Below are positions 45,013 through 54,535 of a stretch of DNA of 64,000 bases, one piece after another (within the stretch, counting starts at the first letter, position 1; each line of letters begins with the position of its first letter). Below the pieces are notes generated by a model. It had not been told where the DNA came from, ran no database searches, and saw nothing but the letters and a program-made list of their open reading frames with translations. Source of the DNA: Desulfosporosinus sp. Its GTDB lineage: Bacteria > Bacillota > Desulfitobacteriia > Desulfitobacteriales > Desulfitobacteriaceae. The DNA is taken from contig JARLHV010000170.1 of assembly GCA_031292055.1 (NCBI GenBank), positions 1-64,000 on the forward strand. The letters are read 5' to 3'. The translations under genes were made by a program, and so were the position numbers.

Positions 45013-45153
45013 CAAAAATAATTGCAGTGACTTGATATTTTATAACGTTTTTAGACTTGTCGAACACCGGAATCATACTATGCACATAAAGCAGAAATTG
45101 TATATTTGAATCAATATCACATTATTTTCCGTCCCAAATATCGAAGGAAAGTA

Positions 45154-45214
45154 GACAGAGGGACGGTTCTCTTGTCTGACTCGATTAGTCAGACAAGAGA
45201 ACCGTCCCTCTGTC
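45154..45214. repeat. Perfect 28-bp hairpin repeat (GGGACGGTTCTC type)
   Basis: GACAGAGGGACGGTTCTCTT... at 45154-45181 is matched exactly by its complement at 45187-45214, with loop CGATT. It has the form of a dispersed repeat seen in Firmicute genomes. It lies 40 bp beyond the allophanate hydrolase stop and may also terminate that transcript. Confidence 0.8.
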
Positions 45215-45254
45215 CAGGCGAAATGCTTCATACCACCAACAACTGCATTAGGAT

Positions 45255-46595
45255 TTAGGTCCCGATTTGCTCAAACGCTGCAGCGGCACCGCAAAGTAAG
45301 TCTTCGTTCTCAGCCAGTGCAAAAAAAGTGATGCCGAACGGAAGGTTCTGTGCAGCACTTTCAGACGGTACAGCGATGGCGCACAAATCCAGCAGATTGC
45401 AGTGATTGGTGTAGCGGCCAAGCTCACTGTTTGTTCCAATGGGGTCTTGACGCACCTGTTCGCGCCTCCACGTTCCAGCACAAGTAGGCATCACCAGCAC
45501 TGCCTCTTTAAGTAACAGCCTAGTCTGCGTCTTAAGCAACTGCAGCTCATGGATCGCTTTAAACAATGAAGAAGCAGAAAAACGTGTGCCGCTGCGCAGA
45601 ATTTTCTCTGTGACCTCGAAGACACTACCGGGATGCCGTTCCACAAAATCGCCTAGATCCGCCCATCGTTCGGCGATCCACGGGCCTTCGTATAAGATCT
45701 TGGCCGCCTTTTCTAAGATTGAACAATCTATCCTGGTTGTCGCGGGATAGGATTCTGAAATCTTAGCTACAACCTTATGCCAAGCAGCTTGGTATTCCTT
45801 GGCAAACGGACCGTAAAAATCCGGTTCTTGATCCGGAAGATACACTCTCGACTTCCTGGCAAAAGGGAGCGCAAGCTCTTTAGACCAAGGATCCTTCGTC
45901 TCAAGCCCCCTCACCACATTATCAACGGCCAAGCAATCATTTAAGGAGTGGGAAAAAGCCGTGACACAATCGATACTCGAGCAGGCTGGCACAACTCCGC
46001 TTAACGGCCAGGCACCACAGCTTGGCTTCCAGCCGAAAAGCCCGTTCAACGCTGCCGGCACACGTCCAGAGCCCGCCGTATCTGTTCCCAAGGCAAAGAC
46101 CGCCTGACCTTTGGCCACTGCCACAGCCGAACCAGCGCTTGAGCCTCCACTTATCAATTCTTCCCGCAACGCATTGTGCGTCTCGCCAAACGGGCTTCTC
46201 ATTCCCACCAATCCTGTCGCAAATTGATCCAGATTAGTTTTACCGACTGGAATAGCACCTGCCTCCGTCAGCCTCTTAACCACTGCCGCACTTTCAACTG
46301 GTATGTAAGCATAGTCCGGACATCCTGCCGTTGTCATGACACCAGCGAGATCGATATTGTCCTTCAGGGCAAATGGGATGCCCCATAAAGGATAATTCTC
46401 GATATCAAGCTCACTCAGCCTCTCCAAATAAGGCCTGATCAAGGCTATATCGGGACGGACAATCCATATATTCATGCTTGCTGTGGCCTTGGCGCGCCTA
46501 ATAATCTCTAAGACGACCTGCTCAGGGTTAAGGCTTTTCTTTAGATAGTGATCTCTCAACCAAGTTATTGTTATTTTTTCCGGCAGATCAGTCAA
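45255..46595 (-). CDS. atzF: Allophanate hydrolase, amidase domain only
   Basis: About 446 aa from TTG 46595 (AAGGAAG 8 nt upstream); GTG 46604 is possible. It is an amidase-signature enzyme with catalytic Lys in PFALKDNIDLAGVMTTAGC, the Ser pair in ISGGSSAGSAVAVA and GTDTAGSGRVPAALNGLFGWKPS. Typical AtzF/DUR1 allophanate hydrolases are about 600 aa with a C-terminal domain. This one stops after the amidase, and the missing domain is encoded at 56596 on the other strand. It hydrolyses allophanate to ammonia and CO2-forming intermediates. Last gene of the guanidine operon, overlapping the carboxylase end. Confidence 0.88.
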   Translation of the reverse strand: MTDLPEKITITWLRDHYLKKSLNPEQVVLEIIRRAKATASMNIWIVRPDIALIRPYLERLSELDIENYPLWGIPFALKDNIDLAGVMTTAGCPDYAYIPVESAAVVKRLTEAGAIPVGKTNLDQFATGLVGMRSPFGETHNALREELISGGSSAGSAVAVAKGQAVFALGTDTAGSGRVPAALNGLFGWKPSCGAWPLSGVVPACSSIDCVTAFSHSLNDCLAVDNVVRGLETKDPWSKELALPFARKSRVYLPDQEPDFYGPFAKEYQAAWHKVVAKISESYPATTRIDCSILEKAAKILYEGPWIAERWADLGDFVERHPGSVFEVTEKILRSGTRFSASSLFKAIHELQLLKTQTRLLLKEAVLVMPTCAGTWRREQVRQDPIGTNSELGRYTNHCNLLDLCAIAVPSESAAQNLPFGITFFALAENEDLLCGAAAAFEQIGT

Positions 46596-49500
46596 TTTCC
46601 ACACTTCCTTCCGCTTTGAAACACAACAGAACGTGACCGGAATTAACAACGTCTCCCGGCTTAACGAGTATTTTCACCACTTGGGCATCAAACGGCACGC
46701 TCTGCGAAAATTCCATCTTCATGCTTTCCATTACGACAAGTGGTTGATCCTTTTTCACCAGCTCTCCTTCACTTACCAGCACCTTCCAGACGCTGCCCGG
46801 AATCTTGGCGCATAAACCTTCTGTTCCTTCAGGCAGCAAGTCTTCAGCATCATCTGAGACAATAGCCTGCTCAGAAACGAATTCATCGAGTCCGAGTTGT
46901 TTCCAGCGTTCACGTTCGGCGTTAAATGAAGCTTGCTGATGAGCCTTGAAAGCGGCGGCCTCTTGGTTGATGCGATCGAGATAGGCCAGGTGTTCGCCAT
47001 AATCAAAGGTCGTCTCCGTTATTTTTACATTAAATTTCCCTCTCAGGAACTCTTCCCGCAACCGCAGAAGCTCTTCAGGTTCAACAGGGTAAAACCTGAT
47101 CTGATCAAAGAATCTTAGCAGCCAAGGTTTACCTTCTGCAAAGCAAGGGGTTGAACGCAGTCGATTCCACATCTGGACGGTCCTGCCCACGAGTTGGTAG
47201 CCCCCTGGCCCCTCGACTCCGTAAACGCAAAGATAGGCACCGCCTATGCCCACGGCATTTTCAGGCGTCCAAGTCCTGGCGGGATTGTATTTTGTGGTCA
47301 CAAGCTGGTGCCTGGGGTCAAGCGGTACGGCTACGGGAGCGCCGAGATAGACATCGCCGAGACCAAGGACAAGATAGGTTGCGTTAAAGACAGTTTTATA
47401 AACGTCTTCGCTACTGGCGAGCCCGTTGATTCTCCTGATAAACTCGATATTATCTGGGCACCACGGCGCATCCGGTCTTACATTCTGCTGATAACGCCGC
47501 ATCGCCAACTGTGCGCCGGGATCATTCCAGGAGAGTGGCAACTCTATGATGCGCGAGGGCAGTTTTACTGATTCCAAGGAGGGAAGATTTTTTTCAAGTT
47601 CGATGATTTTGCGACACGCTTTGCGGATATCAATTTTTCTACAGTCAATGTGAACCTGGAGAGAACGTATACCAGGCGTCAGATCAATCACTGGTATCCC
47701 CTGCTCTTCTTGTATCGCCTGCCTAAGCGAATGAACGCGCAGTCTCAAGCGCAAATCCAACTCCATTTCGCCGTATTCCACAAGCAGGTATTCGTCACCT
47801 GCACAACGTATCTTGAGCGGCAGGGGCTGATTTTTTTCATCACTGTACAAGACGGGATAATCAGGCGGCAGCAAACGTTTTTGTTGGGGAAGCTTGGCGG
47901 CTTCTAAGACTCTGCTCCCCTCGGCAACTTTCACCAAATCCTCCTCCTGTTTTTGGCGAATTTGTTGAGCCTCTTCGAGGGTCAGTAACTGAAACGATAC
48001 CTTGTCGCCGGGATGAAGCTGACCGATCTTCCAAAGTTCTGCTGACGCTGTTGTCACGGGACAAACAAATCCACCCAGACTTGGCCCATCAGGACCGAGC
48101 AGAATCGGCATATCACCTGTCATATCCAAAGCCCCCACGGCATAAGGCGTGTCGTGTATATTGGAGGGATGGAGGCCGGCCTCGCCCCCATCTCGGCGAC
48201 TCCACTCCGGTGCGGGACCCACAAGCCGCACCCCTGAACGCGAACTATTAAAATGCACTTCCCACTCAACAGACGCTAGCTGCTTAAGGAAAGCTGGTTT
48301 TAAAAATTCCGTCGTGCAATGGGGACCGGGTATAACTCCGATCGTCCAGCTGCCCGCGATTTTCGGCCTGCTGTTTAGAGCGAGCTCCTGTCCGTTGGGC
48401 TTGACACACTGTCGGTTCAGTGCCAATACATCCCCAGTACGCAAAGCACGGCCATTCAACCCTCCGAAGCGACCCAATGTGAAGGTCGAAGCGCTCCCGA
48501 GCACACTAGGCACATCAATGCCGCCTTGGATCAGCAGGTATGTCCTCAGACCCTGTTCAGCCTCACCAAACGCTAGCATCTGTCCAGCACTCGCCCAAAC
48601 GGGTTGATAGATCGGCACATTTTTGTCGTCAAGACGTGCCTTCATGTCCGCGCCTGTCAGACAGAACCAAGCTCCGCCTCTGAAGAGGTAACTCCCACCC
48701 TTAAGTGTCAATTCAAGCCCAGGCAAACCCTCATCGTTTCCGAGCAGTAGATTTCCCAATCGGAAAGACCAAGCATCCATGGGACCGGAGGGCGGAACGC
48801 CCACATGCCAATACCCTGTACGCCCTGGATAATCCTGAATTGTAGACTGTATCCCTCCGTCGAGCACCTCCAGCGCCGGATAGTCAGGCAGATAGCCTTC
48901 GAGCATCTGAGTGCTGAGATTGCCCTCGCCATAATCATTACGCTCAAGTAGCGCCCTCAGATACCTGACATTGCTGGTCAGTCCGTAGATATTAGTGTTG
49001 TCAAGAGCGACTTTTAGCTTTTGCAACGCATCCGCACGATTCTCGCCATGGACGATGATTTTGGCGAGCAGTGGATCATACAGAGTGCTCACCTCAACAC
49101 TGTCCTGAATCCAGGTCTCGACTCTTGCCGTGTTCGGAAAAACAACCCGGTCCACTCGACCACTGCTCGGTGCAAAATTATTGTGACAGTCTTCAGCATA
49201 GATTCTGGCCTGTATACTGTGGCCCTCCGGCTGACGGAGCCTGCCCTTTAAATTATTAAGCTCATCGGCTGCTTCCAACACCATCCATTCAACAAGATCC
49301 AGACCATATACCTCTTCCGTAACCCCGTGTTCAACCTGCAGCCTAGTATTAACCTCTAAAAAGTAAAACTGTTGTGCCTTAGTGTCGTAAAGAAATTCGA
49401 CCGTGCCTGCGCTGCGATAACTGGCCGATTTGGCCAGTCTAACCGCGGCCTCATGCATTTGTAATCTAATATGTCGAGGGAGGTTCGGCGCAGGGCTTTC

Positions 49501-50217
49501 TTCCATCACCTTCTGATTGCGCCGCTGAACAGAACAATCCCTTTCTCCGACAGCCACAACCTCGCCGGAACGACTGCCGAAGATCTGCACTTCAATATGC
49601 CGAGCTCGAGCAATATATTTTTCAAGAAAGACGCCATCATCTTGAAAATTTGTTTTAGCCAGATACCTTACAGCTTCAAAGGCCGAACGCAAGCTTTGCT
49701 CGTCCTCGCAGATCCTCATGCCGATACCTCCGCCACCGGCCGTACTCTTCAGCATAACCGGATAACCTATGTGCGCGGCTTCCTCCATTGCTTCAGCCCA
49801 ATTTAGTAACAAACCTGTTCCCTGCGGGAGCGGCACTCCTGCTTTTGCCGCTATTAGGCGAGCGGAATGCTTAAGTCCGAACTGTTCCATCTGCTCGGGG
49901 GAAGGCCCAATAAATACGATCCCCTTTTCGGCACAGGCCCTTGCAAAACCAGCATTTTCGCTGAGAAATCCATAGCCCGGATGAATGGCCTGCGCCCCTG
50001 TTTCGACTGCCTTCTTCAATATAAGCTCGGCATTCAGATAGCTGTCTTGAGCGGGGCCATCCCCGATGAACACTGCTTCATCGGCGTCACTTACATGCAG
50101 ACTGTCCTGATCAGCCTTCGTATAAACGGCCACGGACTTGATGCCCATCTTTTTAAGCGTAGATTCGACCCGATGGGCAATCGCGCCTCTGTTGGCTATC
50201 AAAACTTTTGTAAACAT
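46588..50217 (-). CDS. Biotin-dependent guanidine (urea-type) carboxylase
   Basis: 1209 aa. Order of parts: biotin carboxylase (1-450; GGGGIGMRICED, EKYIARARHIEVQIFG, FLEVNTRLQVEHGVTEE), KipA-like domain (about 480-780; DYPGRTGYWHVGVPPSGPMD), KipI-like domain (about 820-1040) and a biotinyl domain with VVMESMKMEFSQ near 1170. The layout is that of urea carboxylase. A guanidine-I riboswitch and two DUF1989 genes upstream point to guanidine as substrate, giving carboxyguanidine (literature on this gene group). The residue that separates urea from guanidine enzymes was not checked. Confidence 0.88.
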   Translation of the reverse strand: MFTKVLIANRGAIAHRVESTLKKMGIKSVAVYTKADQDSLHVSDADEAVFIGDGPAQDSYLNAELILKKAVETGAQAIHPGYGFLSENAGFARACAEKGIVFIGPSPEQMEQFGLKHSARLIAAKAGVPLPQGTGLLLNWAEAMEEAAHIGYPVMLKSTAGGGGIGMRICEDEQSLRSAFEAVRYLAKTNFQDDGVFLEKYIARARHIEVQIFGSRSGEVVAVGERDCSVQRRNQKVMEESPAPNLPRHIRLQMHEAAVRLAKSASYRSAGTVEFLYDTKAQQFYFLEVNTRLQVEHGVTEEVYGLDLVEWMVLEAADELNNLKGRLRQPEGHSIQARIYAEDCHNNFAPSSGRVDRVVFPNTARVETWIQDSVEVSTLYDPLLAKIIVHGENRADALQKLKVALDNTNIYGLTSNVRYLRALLERNDYGEGNLSTQMLEGYLPDYPALEVLDGGIQSTIQDYPGRTGYWHVGVPPSGPMDAWSFRLGNLLLGNDEGLPGLELTLKGGSYLFRGGAWFCLTGADMKARLDDKNVPIYQPVWASAGQMLAFGEAEQGLRTYLLIQGGIDVPSVLGSASTFTLGRFGGLNGRALRTGDVLALNRQCVKPNGQELALNSRPKIAGSWTIGVIPGPHCTTEFLKPAFLKQLASVEWEVHFNSSRSGVRLVGPAPEWSRRDGGEAGLHPSNIHDTPYAVGALDMTGDMPILLGPDGPSLGGFVCPVTTASAELWKIGQLHPGDKVSFQLLTLEEAQQIRQKQEEDLVKVAEGSRVLEAAKLPQQKRLLPPDYPVLYSDEKNQPLPLKIRCAGDEYLLVEYGEMELDLRLRLRVHSLRQAIQEEQGIPVIDLTPGIRSLQVHIDCRKIDIRKACRKIIELEKNLPSLESVKLPSRIIELPLSWNDPGAQLAMRRYQQNVRPDAPWCPDNIEFIRRINGLASSEDVYKTVFNATYLVLGLGDVYLGAPVAVPLDPRHQLVTTKYNPARTWTPENAVGIGGAYLCVYGVEGPGGYQLVGRTVQMWNRLRSTPCFAEGKPWLLRFFDQIRFYPVEPEELLRLREEFLRGKFNVKITETTFDYGEHLAYLDRINQEAAAFKAHQQASFNAERERWKQLGLDEFVSEQAIVSDDAEDLLPEGTEGLCAKIPGSVWKVLVSEGELVKKDQPLVVMESMKMEFSQSVPFDAQVVKILVKPGDVVNSGHVLLCFKAEGSVEID

Positions 50218-50231
50218 CTAATGCAGCTCCT

Positions 50232-50885
50232 TTATTCATCCCAAATCAGCAATCGTATGGGGGTGGGATTATAGGCATTGCAAGGGTTGTTGAGCTGCGG
50301 ACAATTGCTGATCAGCACTGTGACCCAACACTCCGCCCGCATTTCCACATAGTAACCCGGTGCCGAAAGCCCGTCAGCAAATTTCAGTCCACCCTCGGGC
50401 GTTACGGGAACATTCATAAAAAAATTAATATTCGGGGCAAGATCACGCTTTTGGTAACGGTCGTCATAACCTGCCATCTGAAGTAGAAAGGTGTCGCGAC
50501 AATTATGCATATACTGTATATCCCTGGAATACCTCACGGTATTGCTTTGGGCGGAACAGGCTCCACCCAGGGTGTCGTGAGATCCGCAAGTATCAGCCAC
50601 GATCGTCAGTAAAGACTTACCCGATTCCGCACGCAGGACTGATCCGGTCGTGAGGAAGATATTCGCCTGTGCTGTCATGGTTGCCGTCGCGCTGTAATGG
50701 TCTTGGGGATTGGCGGCATCAAAAAACATCGTATCCGCTGCCTGGTTGCCGCCAAGATCGACAATACGGAAGATCTGATTTGGCTTGAGCTCATGCATCC
50801 AGCCGTCACCCGCCAGAATCACCTTGTCATAAACGGCATCCGTCTCTTGGCGGGTACTTTCTGTTTTAGTGAATAAAACTGTCAT
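50232..50885 (-). CDS. DUF1989 protein, carboxyguanidine deiminase-type subunit
   Basis: 217 aa, the urea-carboxylase-associated protein type (UAAP1). It has [53 protein letters not shown] and a Cys/His-rich core that likely binds zinc. In guanidine-degrading bacteria the two DUF1989 proteins form carboxyguanidine deiminase (CgdAB), turning carboxyguanidine into allophanate plus ammonia. It lies 14 bp before the carboxylase. Which of the pair is CgdA or CgdB is not decided here. Confidence 0.85.
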   Translation of the reverse strand: MTVLFTKTESTRQETDAVYDKVILAGDGWMHELKPNQIFRIVDLGGNQAADTMFFDAANPQDHYSATATMTAQANIFLTTGSVLRAESGKSLLTIVADTCGSHDTLGGACSAQSNTVRYSRDIQYMHNCRDTFLLQMAGYDDRYQKRDLAPNINFFMNVPVTPEGGLKFADGLSAPGYYVEMRAECWVTVLISNCPQLNNPCNAYNPTPIRLLIWDE

Positions 50886-50903
50886 TTTACTTCCTCCCGT
50901 GTC

Positions 50904-51620
50904 TTAATCTGATAATGTATAGTAATCCCATGTATTCTCAAAAGCCCTGCGGTTTTCGGGTCTATAGTTGACACAATAATCCAGCGCATCGACAGGCATT
51001 GCTAGCAGGAGCTCCATCAAAACAGGCACTGCAGGATATTCCTTGCGCCTATCCAGTGGATTGGGCGTATTTGATAAAATAATCAGTACGTCCATTTCTG
51101 TGCGCAGAGTGACCGTTACATCTTGACTGCAATGTTCTTCGATAAAATGCATGCCGCCTTCGTTATCGCACTGCACCTTGGCAAAAAAATTCACTGGAGG
51201 AACCATATCTCGCGGCTGAAGACCGTTTCTTTCCAGCTCAATCATAAAATTCTCGTAGCCGTTGCGCAGCCAGTCATTTCTCATCTGCTGATAATCGGTC
51301 TTGCCGTATTTGGCATCCGTCTGCTCCGGCCCTGTGACGCCTGAAATCGTGTCGTGCCATCCCAAATCGTCTGCAACGATACTCGCCAGAACACGCCCGT
51401 TATCGCTCATCAGCACGTTTCCCGTCGTAAGGTGCGACGTGTACTGGGCCTTGAGAGTATCCGGCATGTTGTATCTTTCGGTTCGATCCCTGCGATTATA
51501 AAGCAACATTGACAGATTGGCACCGGCCTTTAGGGCCGTGAACCTCAGCAGCTTGCCTCTGCCAATCTCTCCTGACCATTTTTCACCCGGACGTAAAATC
51601 GTCTTCCAGATCGTCTTCAT
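50904..51620 (-). CDS. DUF1989 protein, second carboxyguanidine deiminase-type subunit
   Basis: 238 aa from ATG 51620 (AAGGAG 9 nt upstream). It is the UAAP2 type, with GEKWSGEIGRGKLLRFTALKAGANLSMLLYN, DDLGWHDTISGV and LERNGLQPRDMVPPVNFFAKV. It is a paralogue of the next gene and its probable partner. It is the first gene behind the guanidine-I riboswitch, with about 45 nt between the terminator end and the start. Confidence 0.85.
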   Translation of the reverse strand: MKTIWKTILRPGEKWSGEIGRGKLLRFTALKAGANLSMLLYNRRDRTERYNMPDTLKAQYTSHLTTGNVLMSDNGRVLASIVADDLGWHDTISGVTGPEQTDAKYGKTDYQQMRNDWLRNGYENFMIELERNGLQPRDMVPPVNFFAKVQCDNEGGMHFIEEHCSQDVTVTLRTEMDVLIILSNTPNPLDRRKEYPAVPVLMELLLAMPVDALDYCVNYRPENRRAFENTWDYYTLSD

Positions 51621-51663
51621 GTTAATTAGCTCCTTCATCGAAATTTAACCAATTTGAGCAAAG

Positions 51664-51705
51664 AAAACCCGGGCCAGCTGAAATAATCAGTTCTCCCGGG
51701 TTTTT
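51664..51705 (-). terminator. Expression-platform terminator of the guanidine-I riboswitch
   Basis: On the minus strand AACCCGGG (part of the aptamer 3' end) can pair with CCCGGGTT, followed by TTCTTTG. Guanidine binding would hold the first strand in the aptamer and let transcription continue, an ON switch as in the known class. Confidence 0.85.
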
Positions 51706-51800
51706 ATCCCTCCGTGTACGTACCATCGGCACGCGCCTTCTCTCGGACCAGACCGAGGCGCGCAAAACCGCGCCCTGCGGAACCCTAGAAGACCGTAGTC
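51688..51800 (-). promoter_or_regulatory. Guanidine-I (ykkC) riboswitch
   Basis: Minus-strand read: ACTACGGTCTTCTAGGGTTCCG, then CTGGTCCGAGAG, then ACACGGAGGGATAAAA and ACCCGGGAGA. These are the conserved ykkC elements in order and spacing. It begins about six bases after the stop of the ABC ATPase gene and controls the DUF1989-carboxylase-amidase genes. Confidence 0.95.
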
Positions 51801-51805
51801 ACTAT

Positions 51806-52648
51806 TTAACTTTCTACCTCAACATCCACTTCCTTGTCATGGAGCAGTGCCGTGATCCTATGCCTGTAGGCTATAAACTCAGTCGTATCTTTAATTTCAA
51901 GTGAACGCTTGTAAGACAGATAAATTGGAATATTGGCCTTGATCACACTCGGCTGTCCGCTCATGACATACACCCTCGTCGAGAGGAATACCGCCTCCTC
52001 GATATCATGGGTGATGAAGACCACGGTGGGTTTATCCACCTGCCAAATCTGCCTCATCAAAAGCTGCATCTCAGATTTTGTCTGCGAATCCAGAGCGCCG
52101 AAAGGCTCATCCATCAACAATACCTTAGGGCTGTTGGCTAGAGCCCGCGCTATCGCTACCCTTTGTTGCATGCCCCCAGACAATTCTTTGGGATAACTTT
52201 TTCGGAAAGGGGTGAGTTTAATGACCTCCAGATAATGGTCGACAATCTCATCCGCTTGCTTTTTGGGTATTTTTTTAATCTTTAACCCAAAGTGAATGTT
52301 TTCTTCCACGCTAAGCCAGGGAAAAAGGGTGTAGGTCTGAAACACCATACCCCTGTCAGCGCCAGGATCGTCAATCAGCTTGTCGTCGAGAATCGCTGTT
52401 CCGCCCGTGGCCTCATCCAAACCAGCCAATATGCGCAGCAGCGTGGACTTACCACAACCGGATGGACCGACGATGCTGACAAATTCATTGTCCAATATTT
52501 CAATGCTCACGTCAGCAATGGCGACGGTTTCCCTTTTTTTACTGACATAGGCTTTGCGGAGATTGCTGACTAGAATCTTGCTGTTGGCAACATGTGCCTC
52601 TATTACGGAGTCAGCCTCGGTTTGGGCCTGCTTTTTTCTGCCGAACAT
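51806..52648 (-). CDS. ABC transporter ATPase (nitrate/sulfonate/taurine type)
   Basis: 280 aa from ATG 52648, which overlaps the permease stop (TAATG) and follows GGAGGG. It has Walker A GPSGCGKSTLL, signature LSGGMQQRVAIARAL, Walker B VLLMDEPFGALD and a switch His in VVFITHDIEEA. It is SsuB/TauB/NrtD-like. In this context guanidine or a related nitrogen compound is the likely cargo (inference). Confidence 0.92.
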   Translation of the reverse strand: MFGRKKQAQTEADSVIEAHVANSKILVSNLRKAYVSKKRETVAIADVSIEILDNEFVSIVGPSGCGKSTLLRILAGLDEATGGTAILDDKLIDDPGADRGMVFQTYTLFPWLSVEENIHFGLKIKKIPKKQADEIVDHYLEVIKLTPFRKSYPKELSGGMQQRVAIARALANSPKVLLMDEPFGALDSQTKSEMQLLMRQIWQVDKPTVVFITHDIEEAVFLSTRVYVMSGQPSVIKANIPIYLSYKRSLEIKDTTEFIAYRHRITALLHDKEVDVEVES

Positions 52649-53439
52649 TATTTCCCTCCTTCCGCCCAGGGAAACAGCTTCCGGTTGGCTAAAACAAACA
52701 GCCTGTCGGTTAAAAGCCCAAGGCAACCGATGATCAGAATACCACCAAAAATAGCGTCTGTTTTCAGATAACGCTGCGCTTTCAGAATGTTGTAACCAAG
52801 ACCGCTGTTAGCTGCTACCAGTTCGGCAACTATCAGGTATGTCCAGGCCCAGCCGATCATGATTCGTAGCGTGTCCATCGTCCTGGGCGCGATGGCAGGA
52901 ATAATAACTTTCATAATAACCGTTATTCGTTTTGCGCCGAGTGTATAGGCTGCACTGAGCAGGTCCTCCGGCACGGCGCGGACATTATCCGCGACCATAG
53001 GAATCAGCTGAAAAAGCGTTCCCAAGAAGATCAGGGCTATCTTAGCGCTTTCATCGATGCCGAACCAAACCATGATCAGTGGCACGAACGCTGGCACCGG
53101 CATATAGCGAATAAACTCGGTCAAAGGCTGGATCAAAGCTTCGGCAAAATTAAATGTCCCGGCCAATATGCCAAGGGGAAGGCCGATTACTGCTGCTATG
53201 ACAAACCCCATAAAAATGCGGTAAGCGCTAATGCCAATATCCGGCCAGATTTGACCAGAACCGAATACATGAATCAGATAAATGAGCACTGATTGGGGCG
53301 AAGGCAAAAAGATCTGACTTATGGAACCTCCTGCGCTCAACATCGTCCAGAGGAAAAGAACTAGCAGAAAAACTCCCAATGCTAAAGCGTTGTATAATTT
53401 AATGTCGATTTTAGTGCGAATTCTAAATAGTTTCCTCAT
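52648..53439 (-). CDS. ABC transporter permease (SsuC/TauC/NrtB type)
   Basis: 263 aa with about six membrane helices. The EAA-loop equivalent is AAYTLGAKRITVIMKVIIPAIAPRTMDTLRI. It sits between the ATPase and the binding-protein genes, forming one importer. Confidence 0.92.
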   Translation of the reverse strand: MRKLFRIRTKIDIKLYNALALGVFLLVLFLWTMLSAGGSISQIFLPSPQSVLIYLIHVFGSGQIWPDIGISAYRIFMGFVIAAVIGLPLGILAGTFNFAEALIQPLTEFIRYMPVPAFVPLIMVWFGIDESAKIALIFLGTLFQLIPMVADNVRAVPEDLLSAAYTLGAKRITVIMKVIIPAIAPRTMDTLRIMIGWAWTYLIVAELVAANSGLGYNILKAQRYLKTDAIFGGILIIGCLGLLTDRLFVLANRKLFPWAEGGK

Positions 53440-53455
53440 TGGACGACCTCCTCTC

Positions 53456-54517
53456 TTACTTCTGCGCCAAAGCTTTGGTATCTGGCGGTGTAAAATCCTT
53501 TCTGGTCTTGTTTATTTCCTGCATGAAGGACGTATCGAACATATCCTCCGGTTTGGCTGGGATTTTATCGATCATCTTAACGCTTTGGAGAAATTTAGCC
53601 GTTTCATTTAATGTATAAGGAAGGTATGTGTAGTTATCCTGTTTTTCCGTCATCGCTGCAAGGTTTTCTTTGACAGAAAACAACTTTGATCCAGCCATCA
53701 TTTGTTTCATGACGTCCACCGTGACATCTGCCTGCTTAGCCATATCGGCCACAGCCTTATCCGGATTCTGATTGTAAAATTCCAGGGCATCCAAATAGAC
53801 ATTGACGAGGTTGGTTACATCCTTGCGGTCCGTCTTGATAAGATCGTCACTGGCAATAAGAAGATCGGGAATAAGGCCGGGCGTATTGGCCGAGCTATAA
53901 AGCAAATGATTATCCTTGCTGCCGAGCGCCAGAGATAGTGAAGGTTCCCACACGCAGGCCGCACCCACCTTGCCCGCCAGCATAGCCGTGCCGCTATCGT
54001 TTACGGTCATGTTGGTATACTTAATATCACTTTCTGTCATTCCCGCCGATTCCAGGGCTTTAAGCAGGAAGAAATGTTCTATGGTACCATATTCAGTTAC
54101 AACATTCTGGCCTTTGAGATCACTAATAGATTTAAACTTGGTATTGGCCACCAAGCCATCTGCCCCATTTGAGTTGTCGTTGATCATGACAGCTTTAAAT
54201 TTGACGCCTTGGTTATAGGGGGCAATCATATCGCAGGCAGCAATATTGAGCAGGTCAAGCTTACCGGTATTAAATGCCTGCAAACTGTCACTGTAAACCG
54301 GAAAATAGACCAAATCCACATTTAGGTCATATTTTTGGAACAGATTTTCTTCTTTCGCGATATACCATACATACCAAGCGGGATAGGGAGAGGTACCAAT
54401 AGTTATTTTTTTGTTGTTGTTACTCGTCGTACTACTGCTGGGCGTTGGGGCTGTGCCGCAGCCTCCTAACGAGATAACTAACGCGAGGGTCAATAACAAG
54501 GCCACAATTTTCCTCAT
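53456..54517 (-). CDS. ABC transporter substrate-binding lipoprotein (SsuA/NMT1 type)
   Basis: 353 aa. It has a lipoprotein signal with lipobox SLGGC (Cys20). The NMT1/SsuA-like fold is marked by ITIGTSPYPAWYVWYIAKEENLF, DLVYFPVYSDSLQAFNTGKLDLL and GAACVWEPSLS. Relatives in guanidine operons are believed to bind guanidine or urea-like cations; ligand is not shown here. Confidence 0.9.
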   Translation of the reverse strand: MRKIVALLLTLALVISLGGCGTAPTPSSSTTSNNNKKITIGTSPYPAWYVWYIAKEENLFQKYDLNVDLVYFPVYSDSLQAFNTGKLDLLNIAACDMIAPYNQGVKFKAVMINDNSNGADGLVANTKFKSISDLKGQNVVTEYGTIEHFFLLKALESAGMTESDIKYTNMTVNDSGTAMLAGKVGAACVWEPSLSLALGSKDNHLLYSSANTPGLIPDLLIASDDLIKTDRKDVTNLVNVYLDALEFYNQNPDKAVADMAKQADVTVDVMKQMMAGSKLFSVKENLAAMTEKQDNYTYLPYTLNETAKFLQSVKMIDKIPAKPEDMFDTSFMQEINKTRKDFTPPDTKALAQK

Positions 54518-54535
54518 CTAATTCCTTCCTTTCCT

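Noticed and set aside
47194..47571. Plus-strand ORFs inside the carboxylase and other large genes
   Set aside because: They are shadows of the minus-strand coding frame with no start sites or recognisable domains.
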